Shown here in pieces: positions 1-8,533 of a stretch of 64,000 nt of DNA (the first letter of the stretch is position 1; the number at the start of each line of letters is the position of its first letter). The position numbers and the translations under genes were made by a program. Source of the stretch: Microbacterium sp. LWH11-1.2 (lineage in GTDB: Bacteria; Actinomycetota; Actinomycetes; Actinomycetales; Microbacteriaceae); the NCBI RefSeq assembly GCF_038397745.1, contig NZ_CP151636.1, positions 3,100,001-3,164,000 of the forward strand. The letters run 5' to 3'. The notes beneath the pieces were generated by a model. The model was given only the letters and a program-made list of their open reading frames with translations, was not told the origin of the DNA and did no database searches.

Positions 1-749
1 ACCAGGCCGCCGTTGCCCACGAGGTTCCAGGAGACCTCATGCGCACCCCAACTCGCTTCGCGAACGCTCTCGCCGCTCGTGGAGCGCATCGACAGCTCAT
101 CGACGTACTCCGACAGGTACCCGATGCCACCGATCCCCGCGGGGGCCAGAACCTCATCCCGCAGGTACTCCTCGTAGGACTTGCCGCTGCGCACCTCGAT
201 GATGGCGGCGAGGATCGAGTAGCCGACGTTGGAGTAGGCATATCTCGTACCCGGGATCTCGATCGACGGCGATGCGAACGCGCGTCTCAGCAACTCGTCT
301 CGATCGATCTGCTCGAAGTCGTCACCGACCGATTCGGGCAGGCCGCTGCTGTGCGTCAGCAACTGCTCGACGGTGATGTCCGACTTGTCGTCAGGCACAC
401 CGGAGAAGATCTCCGCCAGCTTCTCGTCGAGACGGACGCCGGACTGATCGACGAGCTTCGAGATGGCCACGGCGGTGACCGTCTTCGTGATCGAGCCGAT
501 GTCGACCAACGTCTTCTCGGCCGGGATGCTGTCGTCCTGCAGTGCACCGAACTCTCGCACCGCAACCGGCGCCCCCTCCACCGACACGGCGGTGACCACC
601 GAGGCGTCAGCGCGGTCCAGCGCACCGTAGGCCGCTTCGAGGTCGCTCAGGCTCGAAGGTGAAGACGCGTCAGGCGCCGGCGCGCTCGCGCACCCCGTGA
701 TGGCGAGCACGAGAACGGTGAGCGAGAGACCTCTGACGAGACGGGACAC
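1..749 (-). CDS. Serine hydrolase lipoprotein, beta-lactamase/PBP4* family (3' end outside window)
   Basis: Class C beta-lactamase-like serine hydrolase exported as a lipoprotein. The N-terminus reads as a signal peptide ending in ITGC, a lipobox with Cys at about residue 20, followed by a Pro/Ala/Ser-rich linker. The SxxK catalytic motif is SITK (Ser86, Lys89) and the YxN motif is YSN (from Tyr172). The C-terminal part is cut off by the window edge. The GTG start is supported by a TAGCAT -10 element exactly 6 nt upstream, which implies a leaderless mRNA. The family includes esterases, D-amino-acid peptidases and PBP-like proteins, so substrate is unknown; a role in cell-wall peptide or ester hydrolysis is inference. 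Confidence 0.85.
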   Translation of the reverse strand, partial: MSRLVRGLSLTVLVLAITGCASAPAPDASSPSSLSDLEAAYGALDRADASVVTAVSVEGAPVAVREFGALQDDSIPAEKTLVDIGSITKTVTAVAISKLVDQSGVRLDEKLAEIFSGVPDDKSDITVEQLLTHSSGLPESVGDDFEQIDRDELLRRAFASPSIEIPGTRYAYSNVGYSILAAIIEVRSGKSYEEYLRDEVLAPAGIGGIGYLSEYVDELSMRSTSGESVREASWGAHEVSWNLVGNGGL

Positions 750-755
750 GTCCCG

Positions 756-761
756 ATGCTA
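756..761 (-). promoter_or_regulatory. -10 element (TAGCAT) of serine hydrolase gene
   Basis: TAGCAT on the minus strand with a 6-nt spacer to the GTG start at 749. The spacing predicts transcription starting at or next to the start codon. Confidence 0.5.
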
Positions 762-838
762 GATCGGGACGACGCCCGCTGCGGAACTCATAGCAACATG
801 AGAACGACCTCGGGGGCAGCCCATAGGTGCGATGGCTG

Positions 839-3196
839 TCACGCCCCGACGTACTCTGCCAGGTGCTCCCCCGTCAACGTCGTTCTTTGGGATACCAAAT
901 CCGCGGGTATGCCCTCGAAGACCACTGTGCCTCCGTCGTGGCCCGCGCCCGGACCGATGTCGATGATCCAGTCGGCGTGCGCCATCACGGCCTGGTGATG
1001 CTCGATCACGATCACGGTCTTCCCCGAGTCGACGAGCCGATCGAGAAGACCGAGGATCTTATCGACATCGGCCAGATGAAGACCCGTGGTGGGCTCGTCG
1101 AGCACGTAGATGTCGCCCTTCTCCCCCATCTGGATGGCCAGCTTGATCCTCTGCCGCTCTCCCCCGGACAACGTCGACAACGGCTGGCCGAGTGACAGGT
1201 ATCCGAGTCCGACGTCGTCCAGACGGCCCAGGATCGCGGTCACCGCCGGGATCTTGGCCTCGCCCTCGGAGAAGAAGACCCTCGCCTCCGAAACCGGCAG
1301 GTCCAGCACCTCGGTGATGTCCTTGCCGGCCAGCTTGTATTCCAGGACGCTCGCCTGGAACCGCTTGCCGCCGCAGTCCTCGCAGGGCGTCTCGATGGTG
1401 TCCATGAAGCCGAGTTCGGTGATGATGACCCCGGCGCCCTTGCAGGTCGGACACGCTCCCTCGGAGTTCGCGCTGAACAGAGCCGGCTTGACGCCGTTAA
1501 CCTTGGCGAAGGCCTTGCGAATCGGCTCGAGCATGCCGGTGTACGTCGCCGGATTGCTCCGGCGAGAGCCCTTGATCGCTCCCTGGTCGATCGCCACCAC
1601 ACCGTCGCGACGCGAGACCGAACCGTGGATGAGCGAGCTCTTCCCCGACCCTGCGACCCCGGTCACGACCGTCAGCACTCCGGTCGGGATGTCGACGTCG
1701 ACGTTCCGGAGGTTGTTCTCGGTGGCTCCGCGCACTTCGATCGCGCCGTCGCTCGCGCGCACGGATCCCTTCAACTGCGCGCGGTCCTCCAGATGATCGC
1801 CGGTACGCGTGCCGCTGGTCTTGAGCCCCTCGACCGTCCCCTCGAAGCAGATCTGTCCCCCGGCGCCGCCGGCTCCCGGCCCCAGGTCGATCACGTGATC
1901 GCCGATGGCGATGGTCTCGGGCTTGTGCTCGACGACGAGGACCGTGTTCCCCTTGTCGCGCAGCTTCAGCAGCAGGCTGTTCATCCGCTGGATGTCGTGC
2001 GGGTGCAGTCCGATCGTCGGCTCGTCGAACACATAGGTGACGTCGGTCAGAGAGGATCCGAGGTGGCGGAGCATCTTGATCCGCTGCGCCTCTCCCCCGG
2101 AGAGCGAGCCGGAGGGCCGCTCCAGACTGAGGTAGCCCAGTCCGAGCGTGACGAACGCGTCGAGGTTCGCGCTGAGAGCCTCGAGCAGCGGACCCGCTCC
2201 GGGCAGATCGAGTCCCCGCACCCACGCGGCGAGGTCCGTCACCTGCATCCGACACGCATCCGCGATGCTGACGCCCTCGATCTTCGACGAGCGAGCGCCC
2301 TCGGTGAGTCGCGTCCCATCGCACTCCGGGCAGACCGCGAAGGTCGCGACCCGTTCGACGAAAGCACGGATGTGGGGCTGCAGCGCGTCGAGGTCCTTCG
2401 ACAGCATCGACTTGGTGATCTTCGGGATCAGGCCCTCATAGGTCATGTTGATGCCGGAGATCTTCACCTTCGTCACCTCCCCGTAGAGAAGGAGGTGGCG
2501 CTGCTTCTCGGTGAACTCCGCGATCGGCTTGTCGGCGGGATAGAAGCCCGACGCCGAGAAGCCCTTCACCATCCATCCGTCGGCGGTGTACCCGGGGACC
2601 ATGATCGCTCCCTCGTCGAGCGACTTCGACTCGTCGACGATCTGGGCGAGGTCGAGGTCGGACACCGCTCCCCTGCCCTCGCAGCGCGGGCACATCCCGC
2701 CGAGGTAGATCGCGTCCTTCACGATCTTCTTCTCGCCTCCGGGCCCCGTCATCACGCCGCTCGCCCGCTGGGTCGGGATGTTGAAGGAGAACGCCGTCGG
2801 GCCTCCGATGTAGGGCGAGCCGAGCTTGCTGAAGAGGATGCGGAGCATCGCGTTCGCGTCGGTCACCGTGCCGACCGTCGAACGAGGGTTGGCGCCCAGG
2901 CGCTCCTGGTCGACGATGATGGCCGTGGTCAGCCCGTCGAGGACGTCGACGTCGGGTCGAGGCACCGACGGCATGAACCCCTGCACGAACGCGCTGTACG
3001 TCTCGTCGATCATGCGCCGGGACTCGGCGGCGATCGTGTCGAACACGAGCGAGCTCTTGCCGGACCCGGAGACGCCCGTGAACACCGTGAGGCGGCGCTT
3101 CGGGATGTCGACGCTGACGTCTTTCAGATTGTTCTCGCGCGCGCCCTGCACGCGGATCAGGTCGTGGGTGTCTGCGGGATGCTCGGCGGCGGTCAT
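839..3196 (-). CDS. UvrA-like ABC ATPase (DrrC/UvrA class II type)
   Basis: 785-residue excinuclease UvrA paralogue. Two ABC modules are visible: Walker [11 protein letters not shown] at residues 41-50 and a second [10 protein letters not shown] in the C-terminal half, with signatures LSGGEAQR and LSGGERQR and Walker B sites ending in DEPT. CxxC pairs of the UvrA zinc modules are present (CPRC, CPEC, CPTC, CEDC). Canonical UvrA is about 950 residues; the short length fits class II UvrA or DrrC-like proteins, which lack the UvrB-interaction region and are linked to tolerance of DNA-intercalating drugs. It is the last gene of an AraC-VOC-UvrA-like operon, 29 bp after the VOC stop. An AAGGA site lies 7 nt before the ATG. 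The drug-tolerance role is inferred. Confidence 0.88.
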   Translation of the reverse strand: MTAAEHPADTHDLIRVQGARENNLKDVSVDIPKRRLTVFTGVSGSGKSSLVFDTIAAESRRMIDETYSAFVQGFMPSVPRPDVDVLDGLTTAIIVDQERLGANPRSTVGTVTDANAMLRILFSKLGSPYIGGPTAFSFNIPTQRASGVMTGPGGEKKIVKDAIYLGGMCPRCEGRGAVSDLDLAQIVDESKSLDEGAIMVPGYTADGWMVKGFSASGFYPADKPIAEFTEKQRHLLLYGEVTKVKISGINMTYEGLIPKITKSMLSKDLDALQPHIRAFVERVATFAVCPECDGTRLTEGARSSKIEGVSIADACRMQVTDLAAWVRGLDLPGAGPLLEALSANLDAFVTLGLGYLSLERPSGSLSGGEAQRIKMLRHLGSSLTDVTYVFDEPTIGLHPHDIQRMNSLLLKLRDKGNTVLVVEHKPETIAIGDHVIDLGPGAGGAGGQICFEGTVEGLKTSGTRTGDHLEDRAQLKGSVRASDGAIEVRGATENNLRNVDVDIPTGVLTVVTGVAGSGKSSLIHGSVSRRDGVVAIDQGAIKGSRRSNPATYTGMLEPIRKAFAKVNGVKPALFSANSEGACPTCKGAGVIITELGFMDTIETPCEDCGGKRFQASVLEYKLAGKDITEVLDLPVSEARVFFSEGEAKIPAVTAILGRLDDVGLGYLSLGQPLSTLSGGERQRIKLAIQMGEKGDIYVLDEPTTGLHLADVDKILGLLDRLVDSGKTVIVIEHHQAVMAHADWIIDIGPGAGHDGGTVVFEGIPADLVSQRTTLTGEHLAEYVGA

Positions 3197-3225
3197 CGGC
3201 GTCCTTCGTTGTCGTGGCTGATCGG

Positions 3226-3645
3226 TCAGCCGGCCTGATTGATACGGAGCAGATTTCCTGCCGGGTCGCGGAAGGCGCAGTCGCGCACCCCGTACGGCTG
3301 ATCCATCGGCTCCTGGACGACGTCGGCGCCTCCTTCGACCAGGCGCTCGAACAGCCCGTCGAGATCGTCGCTCGCGAGTGTCAGCGCACCGTAGCTGCCC
3401 TTCGCGATGAGTTCCAGGATGGTCTGCCGCTCCGTGTCGGTGATGCCGGGGTCGGTGGCCGGCGGATGGAGGACGATCGAGGTCTCGGGCTGGCCGGCAG
3501 GACCGACGGTGAGCCAGCGGAGGCCGTCGTACCCGACGTCGTTGCGCACCTCGAAGCCGAGGGTGTCTCGGTAGAACCCGAGAGCCGCATCGGCGTCGGT
3601 GTGCGGGAGGAAGGCGTAGTGGATGCTGATGTTCATGGTGTTCAC
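3226..3645 (-). CDS. VOC (glyoxalase/bleomycin-resistance fold) protein
   Basis: 139-residue single vicinal-oxygen-chelate domain: N-terminal beta strand with HTDADAALGFY, the typical FYRDTLGF helix, and C-terminal RDPAGNLLRI. The family includes glyoxalases, dioxygenases and antibiotic-binding proteins, so the exact reaction cannot be read from sequence. The GTG start overlaps the AraC-type gene's stop by 4 bp (GTGA), indicating translational coupling; an internal ATG three codons later is an alternative. Lying between an AraC regulator and a UvrA-like ATPase suggests a toxic-compound resistance cassette (inference). Confidence 0.85.
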   Translation of the reverse strand: MNTMNISIHYAFLPHTDADAALGFYRDTLGFEVRNDVGYDGLRWLTVGPAGQPETSIVLHPPATDPGITDTERQTILELIAKGSYGALTLASDDLDGLFERLVEGGADVVQEPMDQPYGVRDCAFRDPAGNLLRINQAG

Positions 3646-4103
3646 GCTAGATGCGCATCGGTGCGCGGTGCTTCTTGATTCCTGATCGGTCTGGTCACGT
3701 GCTTGGCCTGGAAGGACGGGATGCCGTCGACGTTGGCGGCGCGTTCACGGTACACCCGGGGTGAGACACCGACCAGCTCCGTGAACCTGGTGCTGAAGGT
3801 TCCGAGCGACGAGCATCCGACTTCGAAGCACACCTCGGTCACCGTCAGGTCCCCGCGTCGCAGCAGGGCCATCGCCCGCTCGATGCGCCGGGTCATGAGA
3901 TACGAGTAGGGCGACTCCCCGTACGCCTCACGGAACTGGCGGCTCAGATGCCCGGCGGACATGTGCACTCCCCTGGCGAGCGCCTCCACGTCCAGCGGCC
4001 GCGCGTACTCGCGGTCGATGCGATCTCTCACCTTCCGCATCACGGCGAGCTCGCGCAGGCGGGCGTCATCCATGGCAGTCACGAGACGATCCTGCCACGT
4101 CAC
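3642..4103 (-). CDS. AraC-family helix-turn-helix regulator, short form
   Basis: 153-residue AraC/XylS DNA-binding domain occupying about residues 20-125. The first HTH includes ALARGVHMSAGHLSRQF; the second includes VTEVCFEVGCSSLGTFSTRF, followed by the conserved GVSPRVYR. There is no sensor domain, as in many short AraC regulators that adjoin VOC genes. It is the first gene of the operon and overlaps the VOC gene by 4 bp. The start is uncertain: GTG at 4103, or the in-frame GTG and ATG 18 and 30 bp further in; no strong ribosome site distinguishes them. It probably controls its own operon. Confidence 0.85.
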   Translation of the reverse strand: MTWQDRLVTAMDDARLRELAVMRKVRDRIDREYARPLDVEALARGVHMSAGHLSRQFREAYGESPYSYLMTRRIERAMALLRRGDLTVTEVCFEVGCSSLGTFSTRFTELVGVSPRVYRERAANVDGIPSFQAKHVTRPIRNQEAPRTDAHLA

Positions 4104-4219
4104 CAGGCGTCACGGGGTGACGTCCTGCGACGCGCGGTCGGAGCATCTTCCACAGGCGATCCTGAGAGCGCTACCCTGAGGGGCATCCCCACAGGATTCT
4201 CTCAGAAAGGGTCCACACC

Positions 4220-4813
4220 ATGTCCGAAACACTCCCCGAAGCGAAGTCCCTGTTCAAGTCGATCCGTGTCGCGCTGGCCGTGTCCGGCGTCGTCGCGCTC
4301 ATCGCCGGACTCGTCCTCCTGATCTGGCCGGTGAAGTCCGCGGTCATCGTGACGGCGATCTTCGCCACCTATCTGATCATCGCCGGCCTGGTCTACATCG
4401 GCCTCGGCATCTTCTCGGGCGCGAAGGGCGGATGGTCGCGCGTCGGTCACATCGTGCTCGGTCTCGTCTACATCGTCGCCGGTGTGATCGCGTACGCCAA
4501 CCTCGGCGCGGCAGCCGCGACTCTCGCATTCGTCGTCGTCATCTTCATCGGCATCAGCTGGATCGTGGACGGCGTGGTCTCCCTGTCGCTCCTCGGCCGC
4601 GACGGCTCCCGCGTGTGGACGCTGCTCTACGCGCTGCTGAGCATCATCGCCGGCATCATCGTGCTGTTCTCGCCGATCATCGCCGGCCTCGCGTTCTGGC
4701 TGCTGCTCGGCATCTCGCTCGTCGCGCTCGGCATCGTGCAGATCGTGCGCGCGATCACCCTCGGCAAGGACGAGAAGGCCTTCACCGCCGCGCAGGAAGG
4801 CGCTCCGGCCTGA
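4220..4813 (+). CDS. HdeD/DUF308-family membrane protein
   Basis: 197-residue integral membrane protein with six hydrophobic segments in three pairs, starting near residues 17-38 and 42-64, with the repeated IAGLVLLIWP / IAGIIVLFSP pattern of the HdeD family. Termini are short and charged. HdeD is linked to acid resistance in enterobacteria, but in actinobacteria the function is not established. AGAAAGG lies 10 nt before the ATG and a TACCCT hexamer near 4170 could be its -10. Monocistronic, ending at a strong hairpin shared with the convergent SDR gene. Confidence 0.85.
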   Translation: MSETLPEAKSLFKSIRVALAVSGVVALIAGLVLLIWPVKSAVIVTAIFATYLIIAGLVYIGLGIFSGAKGGWSRVGHIVLGLVYIVAGVIAYANLGAAAATLAFVVVIFIGISWIVDGVVSLSLLGRDGSRVWTLLYALLSIIAGIIVLFSPIIAGLAFWLLLGISLVALGIVQIVRAITLGKDEKAFTAAQEGAPA

Positions 4814-4830
4814 CCGACCAGAAGACACGG

Positions 4831-4867
4831 ATCGGCCCCGCTCTGCGAGAAGCAGAACGGGGCCGAT
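4831..4867. terminator. Bidirectional terminator hairpin between HdeD-like and SDR genes
   Basis: Inverted repeat with a 16-bp stem (one C-A mismatch) and a GAGAA loop, arms beginning ATCGGCCCCG and ending CGGGGCCGAT. It lies between two convergent genes ending at 4813 and 4885. Confidence 0.8.
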
Positions 4868-4884
4868 CGCCGTTCAGAGAGGTC

Positions 4885-5649
4885 CTACTCGGCGGCGAAT
4901 GCGCTGACGTCGCCGACGAGCCTGGTGTTGTCGGCCGGCACAGGGTCGACCGCGGCCTTGGCCACCTCGGCCGCAAACTCCGAGACGTTGTAGAGCTTGC
5001 CTGCCGACTCGCGGCGCTCCGCGATCGCACCGGGGTTGGCGCGCTCGAGAAGCGTCGCCGTGATCGTTCCCTCGATCATGTCGCCGGACACGACGGTGAA
5101 GCCGATGCCCTTCTCGGCGAGGCCGGGGATGAGCTCACGGAGCGCGTCCTCCCCCGCACGCTTCGAGAGCGCGACGGGCTCGTACTCGGGCATCGTCGGC
5201 GTGGTGCGGATGAAGTGCGCCTGGTGGCTGGTGACGAACACCACGCGAGCGCCCTCGCCGAGCAGCGGCGTCGCCGCGTTCAGCACGTTGAGCTGCGCGT
5301 CGCGGTTCAGGGTGAGGGCGTAGTCCTCGGCCATCCCCGATTCCATGCCTCCGGAGGCGTTCAGCACCAGGACATCGAGCCGGCCGTACTCGGCGCGGAT
5401 CGCGTCGAACATCTCGGCGACGGATGCCGGATCGGTGAGGTCGGCGCCGACGACGAGAGCGCGACGGCCGAGCTCGCGCAGTTGCGCGGCGAGCTTCTCG
5501 GCTCGGGGCGCCTTGTTGCGGAAGTTGATGACGACGTCAGCGCCGGCCTCGGCGAGGTAGCGCACCGTGTCGGCGCCGATCCCCCGCGATGAGCCGGTGA
5601 CAAGGGCGACCTTGCCGTCGAGAGATCCTGCGGGAAGAACGTCGGTCAC
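4885..5649 (-). CDS. Atypical short-chain dehydrogenase/reductase (SDR)
   Basis: 254-residue Rossmann-fold SDR. The nucleotide-binding GSSRGIG motif is at about residues 17-23 and NASGG follows beta-4. The expected catalytic Ser is in VTSHQAH. The usual YxxxK motif is not present: the Tyr in MPEYEPVALSK is separated from Lys by six residues rather than three, and the residue four before Lys is Val. The protein may be a divergent or non-catalytic SDR, or use another geometry. The GTG start is chosen because AGGAG sits 5 nt upstream. Substrate unknown. Confidence 0.85.
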   Translation of the reverse strand: MTDVLPAGSLDGKVALVTGSSRGIGADTVRYLAEAGADVVINFRNKAPRAEKLAAQLRELGRRALVVGADLTDPASVAEMFDAIRAEYGRLDVLVLNASGGMESGMAEDYALTLNRDAQLNVLNAATPLLGEGARVVFVTSHQAHFIRTTPTMPEYEPVALSKRAGEDALRELIPGLAEKGIGFTVVSGDMIEGTITATLLERANPGAIAERRESAGKLYNVSEFAAEVAKAAVDPVPADNTRLVGDVSAFAAE

Positions 5650-5769
5650 GATGACTCCTGGAGATGGGTGAGAAGCCGTGATCGCACGGCTCTCACACAC
5701 TATCAATCCGGCTCGGCGACTCCCGAGAGCGTCGACGGCGCGTGATAGGTTGACCGCAAAGGAGGCCGC

Positions 5770-6243
5770 ATGAACGACTTCTCTGTCTTCATCGAACTGA
5801 TCGACAACTGGGCGTGGATCGGTTGGCTGGTCCTGATCGCACTCTTCCTCGTGATCGAGATGCTGACGCTCGACTTCACCTTTCTCATGCTGAGCTTCGG
5901 CAGCGCGATCGGCCTCGTCAGCGATCTCGTGGGGTTGCCCATCTGGGCTCAGGTTCTCATCGCGGCCGCAGCCGCCGCCCTGTTCATCCTCTTCCTGCGG
6001 CCGCCACTGCTGAAGCGGCTGCGGCGCGGGGAAGATCCGACGAAGTCGAACGTCGACGCGCTGATCGACCTGCGCGGCGTCGCTCTGCACGACATCACCC
6101 AGATCTCCGGCCAGGTCAAGCTCAGCAACGGCGACACCTGGACCGCCCGCACATCCACCTCAGTGCCGATCCCCCAGGGCTCACCGGTCGCGGTCACCGC
6201 GATCAACGGGGCAACCGCCACCGTCCGTCCCGTCAATGACTAG
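5770..6243 (+). CDS. NfeD-family membrane protein
   Basis: 157 residues: short N-terminus, two or three transmembrane helices between about residues 12 and 78 (IGWLVLIALFLVIEML and IWAQVLIAAAAAALFILFL), then a soluble OB-fold NfeD C-terminal domain containing DLRGVALHDI and GDTWTART. NfeD proteins pair with SPFH/stomatin proteins in membrane microdomains. The SPFH gene begins 9 bp downstream. AAAGGAGG precedes the ATG by 5 nt, and TAGGTT near 5746 is a plausible -10. Confidence 0.88.
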   Translation: MNDFSVFIELIDNWAWIGWLVLIALFLVIEMLTLDFTFLMLSFGSAIGLVSDLVGLPIWAQVLIAAAAAALFILFLRPPLLKRLRRGEDPTKSNVDALIDLRGVALHDITQISGQVKLSNGDTWTARTSTSVPIPQGSPVAVTAINGATATVRPVND

Positions 6244-6252
6244 GAGAAACAC

Positions 6253-7182
6253 ATGAACGACTCCTCGTTCATCCCCGCCGCCATCGGCTGGATACTCGTC
6301 ATCGCGGTGATCATCTTCGTGGTGGTCACCCTCGCGCGCTCGATCCGGATCATCCCGCAGGCGACAGCCGGTGTCGTGGAGCGGCTCGGCCGGTACCACA
6401 AGACCCTCATGCCGGGTCTGAACCTCCTGGTCCCCTTCATCGACCGGCTCCGCCCCCTCATCGACATGCGCGAGCAGGTCGTCTCGTTCCCGCCGCAGCC
6501 GGTGATCACCGAGGACAACCTCGTCGTCTCCATCGACACCGTCGTCTACTTCCAGGTGACCGACGCCCGCGCCGCGACCTACGAGATCGCGAACTACCTC
6601 GGCGCGGTCGAGCAGCTCACCACCACGACGCTGCGAAACGTCGTCGGTGGTCTGAACCTCGAAGAGGCTCTCACCAGCCGCGACAACATCAACGGCCAGC
6701 TGCGCGTCGTGCTCGACGAGGCGACCGGCAAGTGGGGCATCCGCGTCGGCCGCGTCGAGCTGAAGGCCATCGACCCGCCGATCTCCATCCAGGACTCGAT
6801 GGAGAAGCAGATGCGCGCCGAGCGTGACCGCCGTGCCGCTATCCTCACGGCAGAGGGAACCAAGCAGTCCGCGATCCTCGAAGCAGAAGGTGCGCGTCAG
6901 GCCGAGATCCTCCGCGCCGAGGGCGACAAGCAGGCCGCGGTGCTCCGCGCGCAGGGTGAGGCCGAGGCGATCCAGAACGTCTTCACGGCGATCCACCAGG
7001 GCGCTCCGGACGACAAGCTCCTCGCGTACCAGTACCTGCAGATGCTGCCGAAGATCAGCGAAGGCCAGTCGAACAAGCTGTGGATCATCCCGAGCGAGCT
7101 CACCGAGGCGCTGAAGGGCATCGGCAGCGCATTCACGCCGAAGCCCGGCCAGGGCCCGACCAACACGCTCCCGGGCGCGTGA
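6253..7182 (+). CDS. SPFH/Band 7 protein (paraslipin/QmcA-like)
   Basis: 309-residue stomatin-family protein. One N-terminal transmembrane segment (about residues 5-27, AAIGWILVIAVIIFVVVTLA) is followed by the SPFH domain (RIIPQATAGVVERLGRY; DLRE-like DMREQVVSFPPQPVIT) and an alanine/glutamate-rich coiled coil near residues 190-240 (AERDRRAAILTAEG). Acts as a membrane scaffold with the neighbouring NfeD protein; this pairing is well known for the family. AGGAG lies 7 nt before the ATG. The last bases overlap the GDPD gene. Confidence 0.9.
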   Translation: MNDSSFIPAAIGWILVIAVIIFVVVTLARSIRIIPQATAGVVERLGRYHKTLMPGLNLLVPFIDRLRPLIDMREQVVSFPPQPVITEDNLVVSIDTVVYFQVTDARAATYEIANYLGAVEQLTTTTLRNVVGGLNLEEALTSRDNINGQLRVVLDEATGKWGIRVGRVELKAIDPPISIQDSMEKQMRAERDRRAAILTAEGTKQSAILEAEGARQAEILRAEGDKQAAVLRAQGEAEAIQNVFTAIHQGAPDDKLLAYQYLQMLPKISEGQSNKLWIIPSELTEALKGIGSAFTPKPGQGPTNTLPGA

Positions 7183-7976
7183 CGCACCCGTACTTCTCGA
7201 AGGCACGGCATCCCCGAGTCCTCGCCCACCGCGGTCTGATCACCGCGGCGGGCGAGGATTCCGGCGTGTGGGAGAACACGGCGGCGTCCTTCGCCGCCGC
7301 GCACGCCGCCGGTGCCGACTACATCGAGACGGACTGCCAGGTGACTGCCGACGGCGATGTGGTGCTCTTCCACGATGCGACGCTCGAACGCCTCCTCGGG
7401 GATCGCCGCGCGGTGCGGGAGGTGCGCACGAGAGAGCTCCGCAGCGTCTTCGCCGACCACGGCGGTCTGCTCACGGTCGCAGAGGCGCTCTCCTCGTTCC
7501 CGCAGATCCGGTTCAACATCGACGTGAAGACGGATGCCGCCACGGGGCTTCTGGGCCCGATCCTCGCGGACCACACCCACCGGGTACTCGTCACGAGCTT
7601 CTCCGACGCTCACCGTCGCGCCACGATCGCCGCCGTCATGGGAGCGGGAGCCTCACTCCGGCCTGCCACGTCGGGCGGAAGCCGCACCATCGCCGCATTG
7701 CGTGCGCTGTCATCCCTGCGCCTCTCCCCCGCCCGGGTCCTCCGCGAGATCGATGCGCTGCAGATCCCGGAACGGCACGGCGCGCTCACGGTGCTTACCC
7801 CGCACCTCCTGCGTGCCGCGCACCGCTCCGGCGTCGAGGTGCACGTCTGGACGGTCAACGATCCGGCGGAGATGCAGCGCCTCGTGAGTCTCGGCGTCGA
7901 CGGCGTCGTCTCCGATCGCGCCGACGTCGCCCTGGCCGCTCTCCACCCCGCCGAAGGCTCTCGACGCGCTCTATAA
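7179..7976 (+). CDS. Glycerophosphodiester phosphodiesterase (GDPD family)
   Basis: 265-residue GDPD TIM barrel with the signature features in order: LAHRGL near residue 16, WENTAASF, ETDCQ, LFHDATLERL, a NIDVK strand and the C-terminal VWTVNDPAEMQRLVSLGVDGVVSD. The enzyme hydrolyses glycerophosphodiesters from lipid turnover to glycerol-3-phosphate and an alcohol. No signal peptide, so probably cytoplasmic. Its GTG start overlaps the TGA of the SPFH gene (GTGA), so it is translationally coupled to the NfeD-SPFH pair. Confidence 0.9.
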   Translation: MTHPYFSKARHPRVLAHRGLITAAGEDSGVWENTAASFAAAHAAGADYIETDCQVTADGDVVLFHDATLERLLGDRRAVREVRTRELRSVFADHGGLLTVAEALSSFPQIRFNIDVKTDAATGLLGPILADHTHRVLVTSFSDAHRRATIAAVMGAGASLRPATSGGSRTIAALRALSSLRLSPARVLREIDALQIPERHGALTVLTPHLLRAAHRSGVEVHVWTVNDPAEMQRLVSLGVDGVVSDRADVALAALHPAEGSRRAL

Positions 7977-8081
7977 CCTCCTCCGCTGGGATTACGCTGT
8001 GAATCCCGCCGGGAAACCGCCCGCGTGGAGCAGGCGCACAGGCTGGAGCGTTATACCTGACAGCGACGAGAGGACCACAAA

Positions 8082-8465
8082 ATGGCAGATCGCAGCCTGC
8101 GCGGCATCCGACTCGGCGCCCAGAGCCTACAGAGCGAAGAGGGCGTCGTTTTCATGGAACGCCGCGAGACCCAATACTCCTGTGACACGTGCGGACACGT
8201 CACGAACCTGATGTTCGCGGCCGACGCCGAGCCGCCGCAGACCTGGGAATGCCGCTCCTGCGGAGCGGACGCCCGCCTGAACGTCGACGGCCAGGCCGTC
8301 ACGCTCGAGGTCACCGACGAGAAGGCCGCTCGCACCCACTGGGACATGCTGATGGAGCGTCGCACCCGCGCCGAACTCGAGGAGCTCCTCGAGGAGCGTC
8401 TGGCCTTCATCCGCGCCCGCCGCGGTGCCGGCGAAGACCCGACCCGCGAGAAGATCGGGGCCTGA
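8082..8465 (+). CDS. rbpA: RNA polymerase-binding protein RbpA
   Basis: 127-residue actinobacterial transcription factor that binds sigma group 1/2 and RNA polymerase and stabilises open promoter complexes. N-terminal tail RGIRLGAQSLQSEEG, then a core domain with CDTCG and CRSCG cysteine pairs (about residues 34-37 and 58-61), then the sigma-interacting helix THWDMLMERRTRAELEELLEERL. GAGAGGA lies upstream of the ATG, and TTATACC near 8051 may be part of the -10. Length matches the family (about 110-130). Followed by a strong terminator. Confidence 0.96.
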   Translation: MADRSLRGIRLGAQSLQSEEGVVFMERRETQYSCDTCGHVTNLMFAADAEPPQTWECRSCGADARLNVDGQAVTLEVTDEKAARTHWDMLMERRTRAELEELLEERLAFIRARRGAGEDPTREKIGA

Positions 8466-8478
8466 CGGCCTGACTCAC

Positions 8479-8512
8479 GAAGCAGCAGGGCTCGAACGAG
8501 TCCTGCTGCTTC
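8479..8512. terminator. Terminator hairpin between rbpA and lnt
   Basis: Inverted repeat GAAGCAGCAGG...CCTGCTGCTTC, extended by a G-T pair and CTC/GAG, with a GAAC loop and a T/G-rich tail. It serves the convergent rbpA and lnt genes. Confidence 0.85.
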
Positions 8513-8533
8513 TGTGTGTGAGGCGCGTGCGGG

